A stretch of DNA of 64,000 nucleotides from Mesorhizobium sp. M1E.F.Ca.ET.045.02.1.1 (GCF_003952485.1 NZ_CP034447.1:4106501-4170500); one strand, 5' to 3'; shown: positions 16,798 to 26,073, numbered from the stretch's first letter. The notes: generated by a model from the sequence alone, not told the origin. A program made the numbers and translations.

Positions 16798-17862
16798 TCA
16801 ACAAATCCGCGGCAATTGCTCGCCGACCAGCATGTCGACGATGCGCTTGCCACCGAATGCGGTCTTCATCGTCACGCGTCCGGCTTCCCCGGGATAAGCG
16901 TGCCCGATGAGCATGGCGCACGCGCCGAGGGGGTGCTCACGCATCGCGGCCAGGGCCGCATCGATTTCGGCCGGTGGAACCGCGAGGACGATCTTACCTT
17001 CATTGGCGAGATAGAGCGGGTCGAGACCAAGGATCTCGCAAAAGCCGCGGACCTCTTCACGTAGCGGCGTAGCGGCTTCCTCGATTTCGATCGCGACGCC
17101 CGATGCCTCGGCCATTTCGTTGAGCACAGTAGCGATGCCGCCGCGCGTCGCATCTCGGATGGTGCGCGTTCCGGGAGCCGCTTTCAAAATCACATCGATG
17201 AGCCCGTGCAGCGGCGCGCAATCGCTCTCGATCTCCGTTTCCAGGGCAAGATCGCCGCGCGCCGCTAGGATTGCCGCGCCGTGATCGCCGAGGAGACCGT
17301 TGACCAGTATGCCGTCGCCCCGCCTGATGGCGCCAATGGCAAGTTGGATCCCCACCGGGATCACACCCACGCCCGTCGTGGTGATGAAGAGCTTATCGCA
17401 GGCGCCGCGCTGCACGACTTTCGTGTCCCCGGTGACAATCGCGACGCCCGCCTGCCGCGCTGCAGCGGCCATCGACTGGGCGACGCGACGCAGTTCGTCA
17501 ATCTTCATGCCTTCCTCGATGACGACCGCGCAGGACAGGTAGAGCGGCTTGGCGCCGCCCACGGCAAGGTCGTTGACAGTGCCGAAGACCGCCAGCTTGC
17601 CGATGTCGCCGCCGGGGAAGAACAGTGGATCAACGACAAACGAATCGGTCGTGAAGGCAAGCCTGTCGCCCTGAGCAGCCAGCGCGGCGAGCTCGAAACG
17701 CGCCTGGTCTTCAAGCGCCTGCGGCTCGGCAGACGCAAAGGCGCTGACGAAGACATCGTCAATCAAGTCCTTCATCGCCTTGCCGCCACCGCCATGAGCA
17801 AGCGTCACGGCGGGCACGTGGATACGGCCGAGCTTGCGGGGAGGGGGAGACATGAGGTTCAT
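16798..17862 (-). CDS. hypE: carbamoyl dehydratase HypE
   Basis: HypE converts the carbamoyl group received from HypF into a thiocyanate on its C-terminal Cys, the source of the CN ligands of the Ni-Fe site. The protein ends in PRIC with the required terminal Cys. ATP-binding AIRS-type blocks (TLAHGGGGKAM, VNDLAVGGAKP) are present. The start at 17862 gives an ATGA overlap with hypD; the longer open frame upstream lies inside hypD and lacks HypE-like sequence. 354 residues, normal length. Confidence 0.95.
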   Translation of the reverse strand: MNLMSPPPRKLGRIHVPAVTLAHGGGGKAMKDLIDDVFVSAFASAEPQALEDQARFELAALAAQGDRLAFTTDSFVVDPLFFPGGDIGKLAVFGTVNDLAVGGAKPLYLSCAVVIEEGMKIDELRRVAQSMAAAARQAGVAIVTGDTKVVQRGACDKLFITTTGVGVIPVGIQLAIGAIRRGDGILVNGLLGDHGAAILAARGDLALETEIESDCAPLHGLIDVILKAAPGTRTIRDATRGGIATVLNEMAEASGVAIEIEEAATPLREEVRGFCEILGLDPLYLANEGKIVLAVPPAEIDAALAAMREHPLGACAMLIGHAYPGEAGRVTMKTAFGGKRIVDMLVGEQLPRIC

Positions 17863-19007
17863 GGCGCAGCCGGCACCGTGTCGGGCCGTTCCTGCCGCTT
17901 CACGCCGCCATATTGGTAATAGGCCGCGCAGGCACCCTCGGGCGAAACCATCAACGCACCAAGGGGCATTTCGGGCGTGCAGAGCGTGCCGAATACCTTG
18001 CACTGCCAGGGTTTGAGCACCCCTTTCAGAACCTCACCGCACTGGCATGATTTCGGGTCGGCGATCTTGATGTTGGGAATGGCGAACTTGCGCTCGGCGT
18101 CAAAGCGAGCATAGTCATCGCGCACCCTGACCCCGGAATGGTCGATGGAGCCCAGCCCGCGCCATTCGAAGAACTCCCGCAGCTCATAAACCTTTGCCAC
18201 GGCCGCCAGCGCAGGATCATTTCCCGCTTCGGGCACGATGCGCGTGTACTGGTTCTCGATCTCGGCGCGGCCCTCCTTGATCTGCTTCAGGATCATCCAG
18301 ATCGACTGCAGCACGTCGAGCGGTTCGAAGCCGGCGACAACCATAGGACGCCGGTAGAAGTTGGCGATGAACTCGTAAGGCGCCGTGCCGATCACCATCG
18401 AAACATGGCCAGGCCCGAGGAAGCCATCGAGATGGAGATCGGGGCTGTCCAGGATCGCCTTGATCGTCGGCACGATGGTTATGTGGTTGCAGAAAACCGA
18501 GAAGTTCTCGATGCCGTCGGCTTCCGCCTGCAGCACGGTAAGCGCAGTGGAGGGCATGGTGGTCTCGAAGCCGAGGCCAAAGAACACCACCTCGCGGTCG
18601 GGGTTCTTGCGCGCGAGCGCCAGCGCGTCCATCGGCGAGTACACCATGCGCACGTCGGCGCCGTCGGCCTTGGCCTGCATCAGGCTCTTGCGCGAACCTG
18701 GCACGCGCATGGCATCCCCGAACGTCGTGAAGATAACACCTGGCTGTTCGGCTATGGCCACGCAGTCGTCCACCCGTCCCATCGGCAGCACACAGACCGG
18801 GCAGCCCGGTCCGTGGACGAGCTCGATTGCCGCCGGCAGCATGCCCTCCAACCCGTATCGAAAGATCGAGTGCGTATGCCCGCCGCAGACTTCCATGATG
18901 TTGAGCGGTCGGTGCTTCGTCACCTCGATTTGGGAGCACAACTTCTCGATCTCACGCACAAGCGTTAGGGCCTTGTCGCGATCGCGGAATTCGTCGGCAA
19001 ATTTCAT
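17859..19007 (-). CDS. hypD: hydrogenase maturation factor HypD
   Basis: HypD is the [4Fe-4S] scaffold on which Fe(CN)2CO is assembled together with HypC. Conserved blocks visible are EVCGGHTHSIFRYG, HGPGCPVCVLP, GFETTMPSTA and the C-terminal Cys-rich region (CQCGEVLKG, FGTLCTPEMPLGALMVSPEG). 382 residues, typical length. It overlaps the upstream isomerase gene and the downstream hypE by ATGA, which indicates tight coupling. Confidence 0.96.
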   Translation of the reverse strand: MKFADEFRDRDKALTLVREIEKLCSQIEVTKHRPLNIMEVCGGHTHSIFRYGLEGMLPAAIELVHGPGCPVCVLPMGRVDDCVAIAEQPGVIFTTFGDAMRVPGSRKSLMQAKADGADVRMVYSPMDALALARKNPDREVVFFGLGFETTMPSTALTVLQAEADGIENFSVFCNHITIVPTIKAILDSPDLHLDGFLGPGHVSMVIGTAPYEFIANFYRRPMVVAGFEPLDVLQSIWMILKQIKEGRAEIENQYTRIVPEAGNDPALAAVAKVYELREFFEWRGLGSIDHSGVRVRDDYARFDAERKFAIPNIKIADPKSCQCGEVLKGVLKPWQCKVFGTLCTPEMPLGALMVSPEGACAAYYQYGGVKRQERPDTVPAAP

Positions 19008-19696
19008 TGGACTTTTTCCTTCCTGGCCGCGGAGCCGCGCTCATCCGCTAGCAGCGTATGCACGAGGTCCCACATGATGTGGTACGCCGCGACGTGGCAC
19101 TCCTGGATGCGGTGGATCGAGGTCGACGGCACGATCAGACAATGGTCGACCGCGCCGGAAGACTTCATCTTGCCGCCGTCGCCGCCCGCGAGTCCGATCG
19201 TGGAGACGCCCATCTCCTTGGCCTTCACGAAGGCGGCAATAAGGTTCTGGGAATTGCCGCTGGTGGAGATGCCGATCAGGGCATCGCCCTTGCGCGCATG
19301 CGCGACGAGCTGGCGCACGAAGACATGGTCGAAGCCGAGATCGTTACCGACGGCCGAAATCATGGCAAGGTCAGCGACAAGGTTGGTCGCGGCAAGCGCC
19401 GGCCGTCCCGCAGTGACCGGATGAACGAACTCCACCGCGACATGGCTCGCGTCACAACTCGAGCCGCCATTGCCCATCGAAAAAAGCTGGCCGCCGCTGG
19501 AATAGACGTCGGCCAGCGTGCGCGCGGCGGCCACAAGAATCTCGGCCTGGCCGCCGAAGAATGCCTCATTCGTTTCGCGCGAATCGCGTGCCTTTTCGCC
19601 CACCGAATGCAGCAGGGCCGTCTGCAGCTTGGCGGGATCCTGTGTCTTGCCGTGAAGAAACGGATAGAGCCCGCTTAATGTGCCTTCATTCGACAT
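19004..19696 (-). CDS. SIS-domain phosphoheptose isomerase-like protein
   Basis: A 230-residue SIS-domain protein of the GmhA type, with the sugar-phosphate loop MGNGGSSCDASHVAVEF and the second loop GISTSGNSQNLI. GmhA enzymes isomerise sedoheptulose 7-phosphate for heptose synthesis. Here the gene is embedded between hypC and hypD with an ATGA overlap into hypD, and no other heptose gene is nearby. A role in hydrogenase maturation or regulation is therefore possible but unproven. The N-terminal 30 residues are longer than in many GmhA proteins. Confidence 0.8.
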   Translation of the reverse strand: MSNEGTLSGLYPFLHGKTQDPAKLQTALLHSVGEKARDSRETNEAFFGGQAEILVAAARTLADVYSSGGQLFSMGNGGSSCDASHVAVEFVHPVTAGRPALAATNLVADLAMISAVGNDLGFDHVFVRQLVAHARKGDALIGISTSGNSQNLIAAFVKAKEMGVSTIGLAGGDGGKMKSSGAVDHCLIVPSTSIHRIQECHVAAYHIMWDLVHTLLADERGSAARKEKVQ

Positions 19697-19707
19697 AGCT
19701 GATCTCC

Positions 19708-19989
19708 CTAGTGAAGGGCGGATTGACGCATTGCCTCAATTTCGGCCTGCGCCTCGCCAAGTTCTGTGAGGATCTTCAACGTCTCAGCCGCCTCGTTCTC
19801 ATCGATGCGGCTCATCGCAAAGCCGACATGGACAAGCACCCAGTCGCCGACGCAGCTCTCCACCGGGTGCTCCGCGTCGACGATGCAGGCGATGTTGATC
19901 TGGCGCCGGACGCCGCTCACGTCCACGGTTGCAAGCTTACGCCCGGCATCGTCGATCCTTATGATACGTCCTGGAATACCGAGGCACAT
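19708..19989 (-). CDS. hypC: hydrogenase maturation chaperone HypC
   Basis: A 93-residue protein starting MCLGIPGR, where Cys2 carries the Fe(CN)2CO unit and hands it to the HupL precursor. The VGDWVLVHVGFAMSRIDE block is typical. A strong AGGAGGAAG site precedes the ATG. The gene starts within the last 31 bp of hypF. Confidence 0.96.
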   Translation of the reverse strand: MCLGIPGRIIRIDDAGRKLATVDVSGVRRQINIACIVDAEHPVESCVGDWVLVHVGFAMSRIDENEAAETLKILTELGEAQAEIEAMRQSALH

Positions 19990-22415
19990 GGGCTTCCTCC
20001 TTCTGGCCGGACTTTGCCGGCGACCATAGAATGCGCGGCAGCGATCACCGCCTGACCGAGCGCGACGCCACCGTCGCCGGCGGGCACCTCGGCGTGGGTG
20101 AGGACCTTGAAGTCCATCTCCTCAATCCGGCGCAGGGTCTCCTCGAGCAGCACGCGGTTATGGAAGCACCCGCCCGAAAGGACGACTGTGTCAAAGCGCG
20201 GACCCCGCTCGTCGTCGCGGCGCGAAAGTTTCAGCGTCATCGCCGCAAGGGCCTTGGCCAGTCCCCTGTGAAAGCGCGCCGCCATCACGCCCACGGGTGT
20301 CTGCAAGATCAGATCCCCGAGCAGCGCGTTCCACATGGCGAGCGGCTCGATATAGGGCAGGCCGCTTCCCTTGAGATTGGGGATCGTGAGAGGATAGGCG
20401 AGTTCGTCGCCCTCCTCGGCCATGGCTTTCGGACAGACGATCGCCTCCAGCCGCATGGCTGCCTCGCCTTCATAGGCCTGGCGCTCAAAACAGATGCCAA
20501 GCGCGGCCGCGACGGCGTCGAAGAGCCGGCCGCACGAGGACGCCGGCGCGGAATTGACGCCGCCCTTGATCATGGCGTCGAGTGTAGCGCGCGGCTTGCC
20601 GGCAAGCGCCTGCAAGACTTCGAGCTCACCGAAATTCATCGCAAGCTGGGTCCAGCTCATCTCGGCCATGAGGTGCGCGTAAAGATTGCGCCAGGGTTCG
20701 CGCGAGGCTTGCGCGCCGCCAGGCATCGCCACGGGTTTGAACGTGCCGAGCCTGTCGAAAACGCGATAGTCGGCAAGCATGAACTCGCCGCCCCAGATTT
20801 CGCCTGCAGCTCCCAAACCGAGGCCATCAAGCGCGATGCCGAGCACTCCGGGTGCATCCAACGGTCTGTCGTTTTCGGCCAGGCAAGCCGCTATGTGCGC
20901 ATGGTGATGCTGCACCTCGAAAAGCGGAACGCCTTTTGAATGCGCGCGCTGACGGGCCAGCTTGCTCGAGACATATTCGGGGTGCCTGTCGCAGGCCAGC
21001 GCATCTGGTCGATGATCGAACAGATCGCGAAAAAGTGCGAGGCTCTTGCGGTAGTCGTCGAAGGTCGCCGCGTTCTCCAGATCGCCCTGGTGCTGCGAGA
21101 GCACCGCGCGGCCGTCCTTCACCATACAGAAGGTTGCCTTCATTTGCGGGCCGAAGGCAAGGATCTGCGGTGCGGTCCCGAAACCGCGCGGCAGACGAAT
21201 CGAGGCCGGCGCATAGCCGCGCGCGCGGCGAACCATCCGCACCTTTCCAGCGGCCAGACGCACCACGCTATCGTCAACGCGGTTGGCGATATCGCGGTCG
21301 TGGATCAGCGCGAAAGGCGCGATTGCCCCCAGCTTTGCCGCCGCTTCGGCTTCGCCCGTCACCTGCGGTTCTTCGGAAAGATTGCCGCTGGTCATCACCA
21401 CTGGACGCGGCATGCGGCGGAACAACAGCACGTGCAGAGGTGTCGACGGCAGCATGAAGCCGTAGGTCGCCATGCCCGGCGCCACACTCTCGGGCAGACG
21501 CAGCGGCGCCGAAGCATCAAGCAGCACGATCGGCGCGGCGGCGGAGCGCAGCGCCTGTTCTTCCCCAGGCGAGACGGTGCAGTATTTGCGGATCACGTCC
21601 ATGTCGCGCGCCATCAGGGCAAAGGGCTTGCGCTCGCGCCGCTTCAATTGCCTTAGTCGGTCGACGGCATCGGCGCGCGTAGCGTCGCAGGCCAGCTGAT
21701 AACCACCGAGCGCCTTGATGGCGACGATCTCGCCTTTCTGGATCAGGCTCATCGCGGCGTCGACGTCATCGAGCATGGAGTGCTGCTCGTAACTCACCGC
21801 GCGTCCGTCGAAGCGGATCAGCCTCGCCTGCGGTCCGCAGGCGTGACATGCGATCGGTTCGGCGTGAAAGCGGCGGTCCGCCGGGTCGCCATATTCAGCG
21901 GCGCAATCGGCACAAAATAAAAATGGCGCCATCGTGGTCGACGCACGGTCGTAGGGCACGCCTTTGACGATGGTCAGGCGAGGGCCGCAATGGGTGCAGT
22001 TGGTGAACGGATAACGGTAGCGGCGCGCAAAGGGGTCGAGCACCTCGGCCGCGCAAGCGGCGCAAATGCCCGCGTCCGGCGAGATCTCCGTACGAGCTTC
22101 GCCGGTCGTGCTTGCGATGATCCTGAAGCCTTCGCCCAGTCCGCCGACGAAAGGCGCCACCTCGATCGCCTCGATGCTCGCCAGCGGCGGCGGCTCGCCC
22201 CGTAACCGCTCGACAAGGCGAGCAATATCGTCGCGTGGTCCGCGCACCCGGATCAAAACCCCCTCGCCATCGTTCAGCACTTCACCGGTAAGCAGAGCCT
22301 CTTGCGCGAAGCGCCACACCGTCGGACGAAAGCCGACCCCCTGCACGCGGCCGCGTACGCGGATCTGCACGCTTTCGTGCCGGTCCGCGGTCTGCCGGGC
22401 GGGGAGGGCCGTCAT
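19959..22415 (-). CDS. hypF: carbamoyltransferase HypF
   Basis: About 818 residues. Domains in order: N-terminal acylphosphatase (RVRGRVQGVGFRPTVW), two Cys4 zinc motifs (CAACAAEV...CTHCGPR and CADCAAEY...CHACGPQ), a YrdC-like domain, and a C-terminal Kae1-like domain with the HHHAHIAACLAE metal motif. It makes the carbamoyl adenylate from carbamoyl phosphate and transfers it to HypE for cyanide ligand synthesis. Start 22415 overlaps the NHL gene stop by ATGA; an ATG five codons upstream is less likely. Confidence 0.96.
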   Translation of the reverse strand: MTALPARQTADRHESVQIRVRGRVQGVGFRPTVWRFAQEALLTGEVLNDGEGVLIRVRGPRDDIARLVERLRGEPPPLASIEAIEVAPFVGGLGEGFRIIASTTGEARTEISPDAGICAACAAEVLDPFARRYRYPFTNCTHCGPRLTIVKGVPYDRASTTMAPFLFCADCAAEYGDPADRRFHAEPIACHACGPQARLIRFDGRAVSYEQHSMLDDVDAAMSLIQKGEIVAIKALGGYQLACDATRADAVDRLRQLKRRERKPFALMARDMDVIRKYCTVSPGEEQALRSAAAPIVLLDASAPLRLPESVAPGMATYGFMLPSTPLHVLLFRRMPRPVVMTSGNLSEEPQVTGEAEAAAKLGAIAPFALIHDRDIANRVDDSVVRLAAGKVRMVRRARGYAPASIRLPRGFGTAPQILAFGPQMKATFCMVKDGRAVLSQHQGDLENAATFDDYRKSLALFRDLFDHRPDALACDRHPEYVSSKLARQRAHSKGVPLFEVQHHHAHIAACLAENDRPLDAPGVLGIALDGLGLGAAGEIWGGEFMLADYRVFDRLGTFKPVAMPGGAQASREPWRNLYAHLMAEMSWTQLAMNFGELEVLQALAGKPRATLDAMIKGGVNSAPASSCGRLFDAVAAALGICFERQAYEGEAAMRLEAIVCPKAMAEEGDELAYPLTIPNLKGSGLPYIEPLAMWNALLGDLILQTPVGVMAARFHRGLAKALAAMTLKLSRRDDERGPRFDTVVLSGGCFHNRVLLEETLRRIEEMDFKVLTHAEVPAGDGGVALGQAVIAAAHSMVAGKVRPEGGSPCASVFQDVS

Positions 22416-23602
22416 GGCGCCGCCTCCCATAGCAGCACCCGGTTGTTCCCGGTGTCGGCCACCGCAACCATGTCCTCATGCACCGCGATCGCGAAGGGCC
22501 AGCAGAGACTATCGCGAGTGGCCGCCTTCCAGCGATTGTCCCCCTTGAGGCCGAACCCGTTCTGCCCTGCCAGCATGGTTGCCGGAGCGTCCATATCGAG
22601 GCCCGCGAGCGGGAAGCCCACAATGCGCGAATTTGCGGTATCGGCGCAAATCAACGTGCCTTCGCGAACGGCGATGCCATAGGGCATCTGCAAAGCCCGC
22701 TCGCTCGGGTCGTATGCGGCGCGATTATGGTCGATAGCCTCAAAGTTCTTCTGGCCCAGAATGAAGCTCGCCGGCGCGCCGTCTGCATTGGGCATGCCGT
22801 TCCAGGCCATGATGCGGCTGTTTCCAGCATCGGCGACAAAAATCCTGCCGCCGGTCACCGCGATCGTATGCGGCCAGCGCATGCCGGAAGCACTTGCCCC
22901 GGATCCGGCGTTGTCGTCGCGTGCGAACATGTCCGGCTGACCGAACACCAGATCCGCCGGCTGGCCGTTTGTCTCGGGCAAGGCGTTCCAGACCAGAACG
23001 CGTCGGTTGCCGGTATCGGCCACGAAAAGGCGTCCGTCCGCAATCGTCACGCCATAGCACCAATTGAGCGTATCGGGGCCCGCCTGGGCGTCGCCGCGGT
23101 TGGCAAGTCCGCAGCCGAAGTCTTTCTGCCCGAGCACCAGGTCCGCCGGCTGGTTGGAGTGCTCGGGCAGTGACGTCCAGATCAGGACGCGATGGTTCCA
23201 TGCGTCCGCCACGGCCAGGACGCGACCGTCACTGGCAATGCCGGTCGGCATGTCCAAAGTCGCGGATCCGGGCTTGTCTCCGGCGTTGCGGCCTTCCGCG
23301 AAGAAGTCCGGCTGGCCGATGACAAAGTCCGCCGGCGTGTTGTCGGCATGCGGGAGCTGGCGCCAACCAAGCAGCCGATGATGACCGGTGTCGGCCACAA
23401 GCAAAGCGCCGCCCAGCGCGAAGCAGACGCCGCGCGGCCCGAACAGTGTCGAGGGGCCCGGCGCGATCGGCACCGGCAGGCCGTTCGCAGCGACATGGTG
23501 GCCGAGCACGATGCTGGCGCCGGCGGGATCGAGCAGCGGCGCGGCCGGCGAGGGGACCGGGCAAGCCGGCCGGAAAGCGGGTGCGAGCGAGACGCGCGTC
23601 AT
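22412..23602 (-). CDS. NHL-repeat beta-propeller protein of the hydrogenase operon
   Basis: About 396 residues. Repeats of the form 'GRxFVADTGNRRVLVWN' and 'NGQPADLVFGQPDM' recur roughly every 55-60 residues, at least six times, as in NHL beta-propellers. There is no signal peptide, so it is probably cytoplasmic. The start at 23602 gives an ATGA overlap with the NifU/Rieske gene. NHL genes occur near high-affinity [NiFe] hydrogenases of groups 2a and 1h in other bacteria; their role there is undefined. Here a scaffold or assembly role is inference. Confidence 0.85.
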   Translation of the reverse strand: MTRVSLAPAFRPACPVPSPAAPLLDPAGASIVLGHHVAANGLPVPIAPGPSTLFGPRGVCFALGGALLVADTGHHRLLGWRQLPHADNTPADFVIGQPDFFAEGRNAGDKPGSATLDMPTGIASDGRVLAVADAWNHRVLIWTSLPEHSNQPADLVLGQKDFGCGLANRGDAQAGPDTLNWCYGVTIADGRLFVADTGNRRVLVWNALPETNGQPADLVFGQPDMFARDDNAGSGASASGMRWPHTIAVTGGRIFVADAGNSRIMAWNGMPNADGAPASFILGQKNFEAIDHNRAAYDPSERALQMPYGIAVREGTLICADTANSRIVGFPLAGLDMDAPATMLAGQNGFGLKGDNRWKAATRDSLCWPFAIAVHEDMVAVADTGNNRVLLWEAAP

Positions 23603-24468
23603 CTGGCGAGCCTCACCTCGACGCGGTTGCCGATCACCTTGACCATATGCGGCTGGAGTTGCACCTCGGGAGCAGTGAGGCATTCGCCGGTGGCAAGATC
23701 ATAGCGGAAGCCATGCCACGGGCAGGTCACGATGCCGTCCTCGACCGCGCCGCCGTCAATTTCCAGGCCGAGATGAGCGCAAGCATTCTGGAAGCAGGAG
23801 ACGACCGCCCCCTGCCGAGACAAAATCACGTTTTCGCCGCCGACCACCTGGCGGAGGATGCCGCCCTGCGGAATCTCGTCGAGCCGGCAGACCAGATGCC
23901 AGCCGTCCACCGCACCGAGCGCGAAGGGACTGACAAAACGCACGCTGTCGTTGGCGCCGGCACCTGATCCCTTGACCTGGAGGATGTCGGTGATTTCCGG
24001 ACAGGCCTCCTCCACCGCCTTTTTGACGCCGGCATGGAAGGTCAAGGCCGAGGCAGGACACCCGTCACAGGCCCCGGTGAAGCGCACCTCAATGGATGGC
24101 GGACGCACCGACACCAGCTCGACGTCGCCTCCGTGGGAAGCAAGCATCGGGCGCACGCCGTCGAGCGCTGCCTCGACACGTTCGCTCAAGCTCGGCTTGA
24201 GGATGTTGTGGTGTCGCAGCACGGCATAAACGATCTCGTCGGCGGCCGCCGTCTTCATCGCCTGGAGCGCTGCCGGATCAGTTTTTAGAGCTCGGATCAG
24301 ACGCCGGAATGCCTCGCCCTGGAGGTCTTCTATGGCGCGTCGGTAGGCTTCCGCGGCAGAACGCTGCGTCTCGTCCCAGGAAGCAAACAGCGCTTCCAGC
24401 CGCTCGATGTCTCCGGTGTATCCGGCGAGCGTGTCGCGTTGGGTCGGAACGAGATCGACGGCGTTCAT
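23599..24468 (-). CDS. NifU-like/Rieske [2Fe-2S] fusion protein
   Basis: A 289-residue protein with two iron-sulfur modules. Residues about 95-165 match the NifU C-terminal domain, with C134 and C137 in CDGC. Residues about 185-285 form a Rieske-type [2Fe-2S] domain, with C230-x-H232 and C249-x2-H252. The N-terminal 90 residues are helical and unassigned. A plausible role is accepting electrons from HupS or assembling its clusters. Such fusions accompany group 2a/1h hydrogenases, but function here is inferred from context. No signal peptide or membrane segment. Confidence 0.88.
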   Translation of the reverse strand: MNAVDLVPTQRDTLAGYTGDIERLEALFASWDETQRSAAEAYRRAIEDLQGEAFRRLIRALKTDPAALQAMKTAAADEIVYAVLRHHNILKPSLSERVEAALDGVRPMLASHGGDVELVSVRPPSIEVRFTGACDGCPASALTFHAGVKKAVEEACPEITDILQVKGSGAGANDSVRFVSPFALGAVDGWHLVCRLDEIPQGGILRQVVGGENVILSRQGAVVSCFQNACAHLGLEIDGGAVEDGIVTCPWHGFRYDLATGECLTAPEVQLQPHMVKVIGNRVEVRLAR

Positions 24469-24481
24469 CTGCCCATGTTTC

Positions 24482-24706
24482 CTACCGGTACCGAAGGTCC
24501 TTGAAGAGATACGGCTGCACCGCGCCGCCTACGAGGCCGGCCACGGCCGCGGCGGCTACGACCGGGACCCCGATCTTGGCCAGGATCACGAGCAGGGCGG
24601 CCGTGGCCAGGGCTCCTATCGCGGTTTGTCTGTAGACCTTGGCGGGGTCCGCGAAGAGCTTGCCCTTGAGGAAGAGGATGATCGAGCTTTTCGCCATTTC
24701 CCACAT
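24482..24706 (-). CDS. small membrane protein of hydrogenase operon (74 aa)
   Basis: Starts MWEMAKSSIILFLKGKLF with an amphipathic N-terminus, then one long or two short hydrophobic segments (about 29-65), and a basic tail LFKDLRYR. It lies 13 bp upstream of the NifU/Rieske gene and 10 bp downstream of another tiny membrane protein gene. HupS and HupL have no anchor of their own, so these small proteins could tether the enzyme to the membrane; that is inference. No family recognised. Confidence 0.7.
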   Translation of the reverse strand: MWEMAKSSIILFLKGKLFADPAKVYRQTAIGALATAALLVILAKIGVPVVAAAAVAGLVGGAVQPYLFKDLRYR

Positions 24707-24715
24707 GATTGCACC

Positions 24716-24928
24716 TCAGCCAATCAGAGCCAAAAGGATCAAGCCCACGACGATGCCAGACACGCCGCCGACCGGACCGTAGAAGCTGCCCATCATCGCG
24801 GCCAGCTGGTTGCCGATCGCCTTGCCGCCGGTCGCCATGCCGCCGATGGCGCCGCCTATGCCCGACGTCACAATGCCGATTAGCAGCGCCAGCGCTGCTA
24901 CGCCTGCAGTAAGATCCACTAATGTCAC
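24716..24928 (-). CDS. small glycine-rich membrane protein (70 aa)
   Basis: The GTG start at 24928 is selected because AAGGAG sits six bases upstream; the longer upstream frame lies inside the TPR gene. The product begins VTLVDLTAGVAALALLIGIV. It has two hydrophobic segments separated by a Gly-rich loop (GGAIGGMATGGKAIG), a hairpin topology. It is paired with the next small membrane protein. Candidate membrane partner of the hydrogenase; no family recognised. Confidence 0.65.
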   Translation of the reverse strand: MTLVDLTAGVAALALLIGIVTSGIGGAIGGMATGGKAIGNQLAAMMGSFYGPVGGVSGIVVGLILLALIG

Positions 24929-24947
24929 CTCGCGCTCCTTGTTGTCG

Positions 24948-25970
24948 TCAATTGAGATGGTGTTGGACGGGCCCGGACAATCCGTCGGATTTCGTGGCCG
25001 GCGCCGAAAGCAGCTCCCGGTCGATCTGTTCGCAGGCCTCCGCCACGATGCGCGCTTTGTCGGCCTCGCCGGATGCCATGAATATCTCACGACATTCGCG
25101 GTAATATTCGCGCGCAGCCGTCAGGTTTGCGCGATTGCCGTTGGCCGGATCAGCGGGATCGTCGGGAAGGTTCCAGAGGCAGTTCGCCTTGTTGGCGATC
25201 GTGTTGGCGTATTCCAGCGGCATGGCCGCGCGGGTACGCACCTTGAGCGCCTCGTCATAGGCTTCGAGCGCGCGCAGATTATTTTCCACGACATGACTGG
25301 ACGAGGCATATTGCAGTGCGTTGCCGAGATTGTTCTGCAGCATCGCGTATTCGGTGGGATGATCGATCAGGTTGACGATCTTCAGCCCTTCCTCGAACGC
25401 CTGCACGGCCAGCGCCTCGCGCATTTTCGCGCGACTGTCGGTGAAGGGCATGGACAGGAAGGCGGTCGCCAGATTGTTTTGCAGGATGGCGAATTCCTTC
25501 GGAAACCTGACACGGTCGAAGGTGCGCAACGCCCGTTGGTAGGCCGAGATGGCATCGGTGGTGCGGGCCCTGTTCAGCCCGGCGAGATTGTGGATCGCCA
25601 GTCCAAGATTCATCTCCGCCTCGGCGAGCTCTTCCGGTCGGTCGAGATCGGCAAAGTGGCGGGCCACTTTTTCCAGCTCGGTTCGGGCTCTCTCGAGAGC
25701 ATCGGCACCGCCGTTTGGCAGAGCCAGAAGCGCGGTTGCCCGACGAGCGGCAATCCGTGTGCTCAGCAGATGCTCGCCGCTCGGACAAATAGCGCCAGCT
25801 CGTTCGTAGAGATCAATCGCGGCCTCGATCTCGTCAGGCGATTTCGGACGCTGCTGAAGAGCCATCGCGATCTCCATGAGCATCTCGGCGCGATCCTGGG
25901 GCGAGGCGGAAGGGTCGTCGGCAGCCGCCAACGCGGCGCGCACTTCCTCGTCCACACGAGATTGCCTCAC
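24948..25970 (-). CDS. TPR-repeat protein of the hydrogenase operon
   Basis: A 340-residue helical-repeat protein. TPR-like units with the pattern AxxQNNLGNALxY...ALEAYDEAL recur across about 60-310 (EMNLGLAIHNLA, LQNNLATAFL, LQNNLGNALQ). It starts with GTG preceded by GGAGG. No signal peptide. TPR proteins accompany NHL and NifU/Rieske genes in other group 2a/1h hydrogenase loci, so a scaffold or assembly role is likely but unproven. Confidence 0.85.
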   Translation of the reverse strand: MRQSRVDEEVRAALAAADDPSASPQDRAEMLMEIAMALQQRPKSPDEIEAAIDLYERAGAICPSGEHLLSTRIAARRATALLALPNGGADALERARTELEKVARHFADLDRPEELAEAEMNLGLAIHNLAGLNRARTTDAISAYQRALRTFDRVRFPKEFAILQNNLATAFLSMPFTDSRAKMREALAVQAFEEGLKIVNLIDHPTEYAMLQNNLGNALQYASSSHVVENNLRALEAYDEALKVRTRAAMPLEYANTIANKANCLWNLPDDPADPANGNRANLTAAREYYRECREIFMASGEADKARIVAEACEQIDRELLSAPATKSDGLSGPVQHHLN

Positions 25971-26056
25971 CTTTTTCCTCCCATGCTGCTTGGTTGCAGC
26001 TTCTGTTGCGGCTGATGCTAACAGCTTTTTGAGTGTTGTCTACTTAAATTACGATG

Positions 26057-26073
26057 TGCAAACTTAGTTTGCA
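26057..26073. promoter_or_regulatory. palindrome TGCAAAC-TTA-GTTTGCA
   Basis: A perfect 7-bp inverted repeat with a 3-base centre. It overlaps the stop codon of the 105-residue hypothetical gene and lies about 90 bp upstream of the TPR gene. The surrounding CGATGTGCAAACT is also found upstream of hupS at 30,385-30,397. It may be a regulator-binding site; it could also act as a weak mRNA hairpin. Confidence 0.4.
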
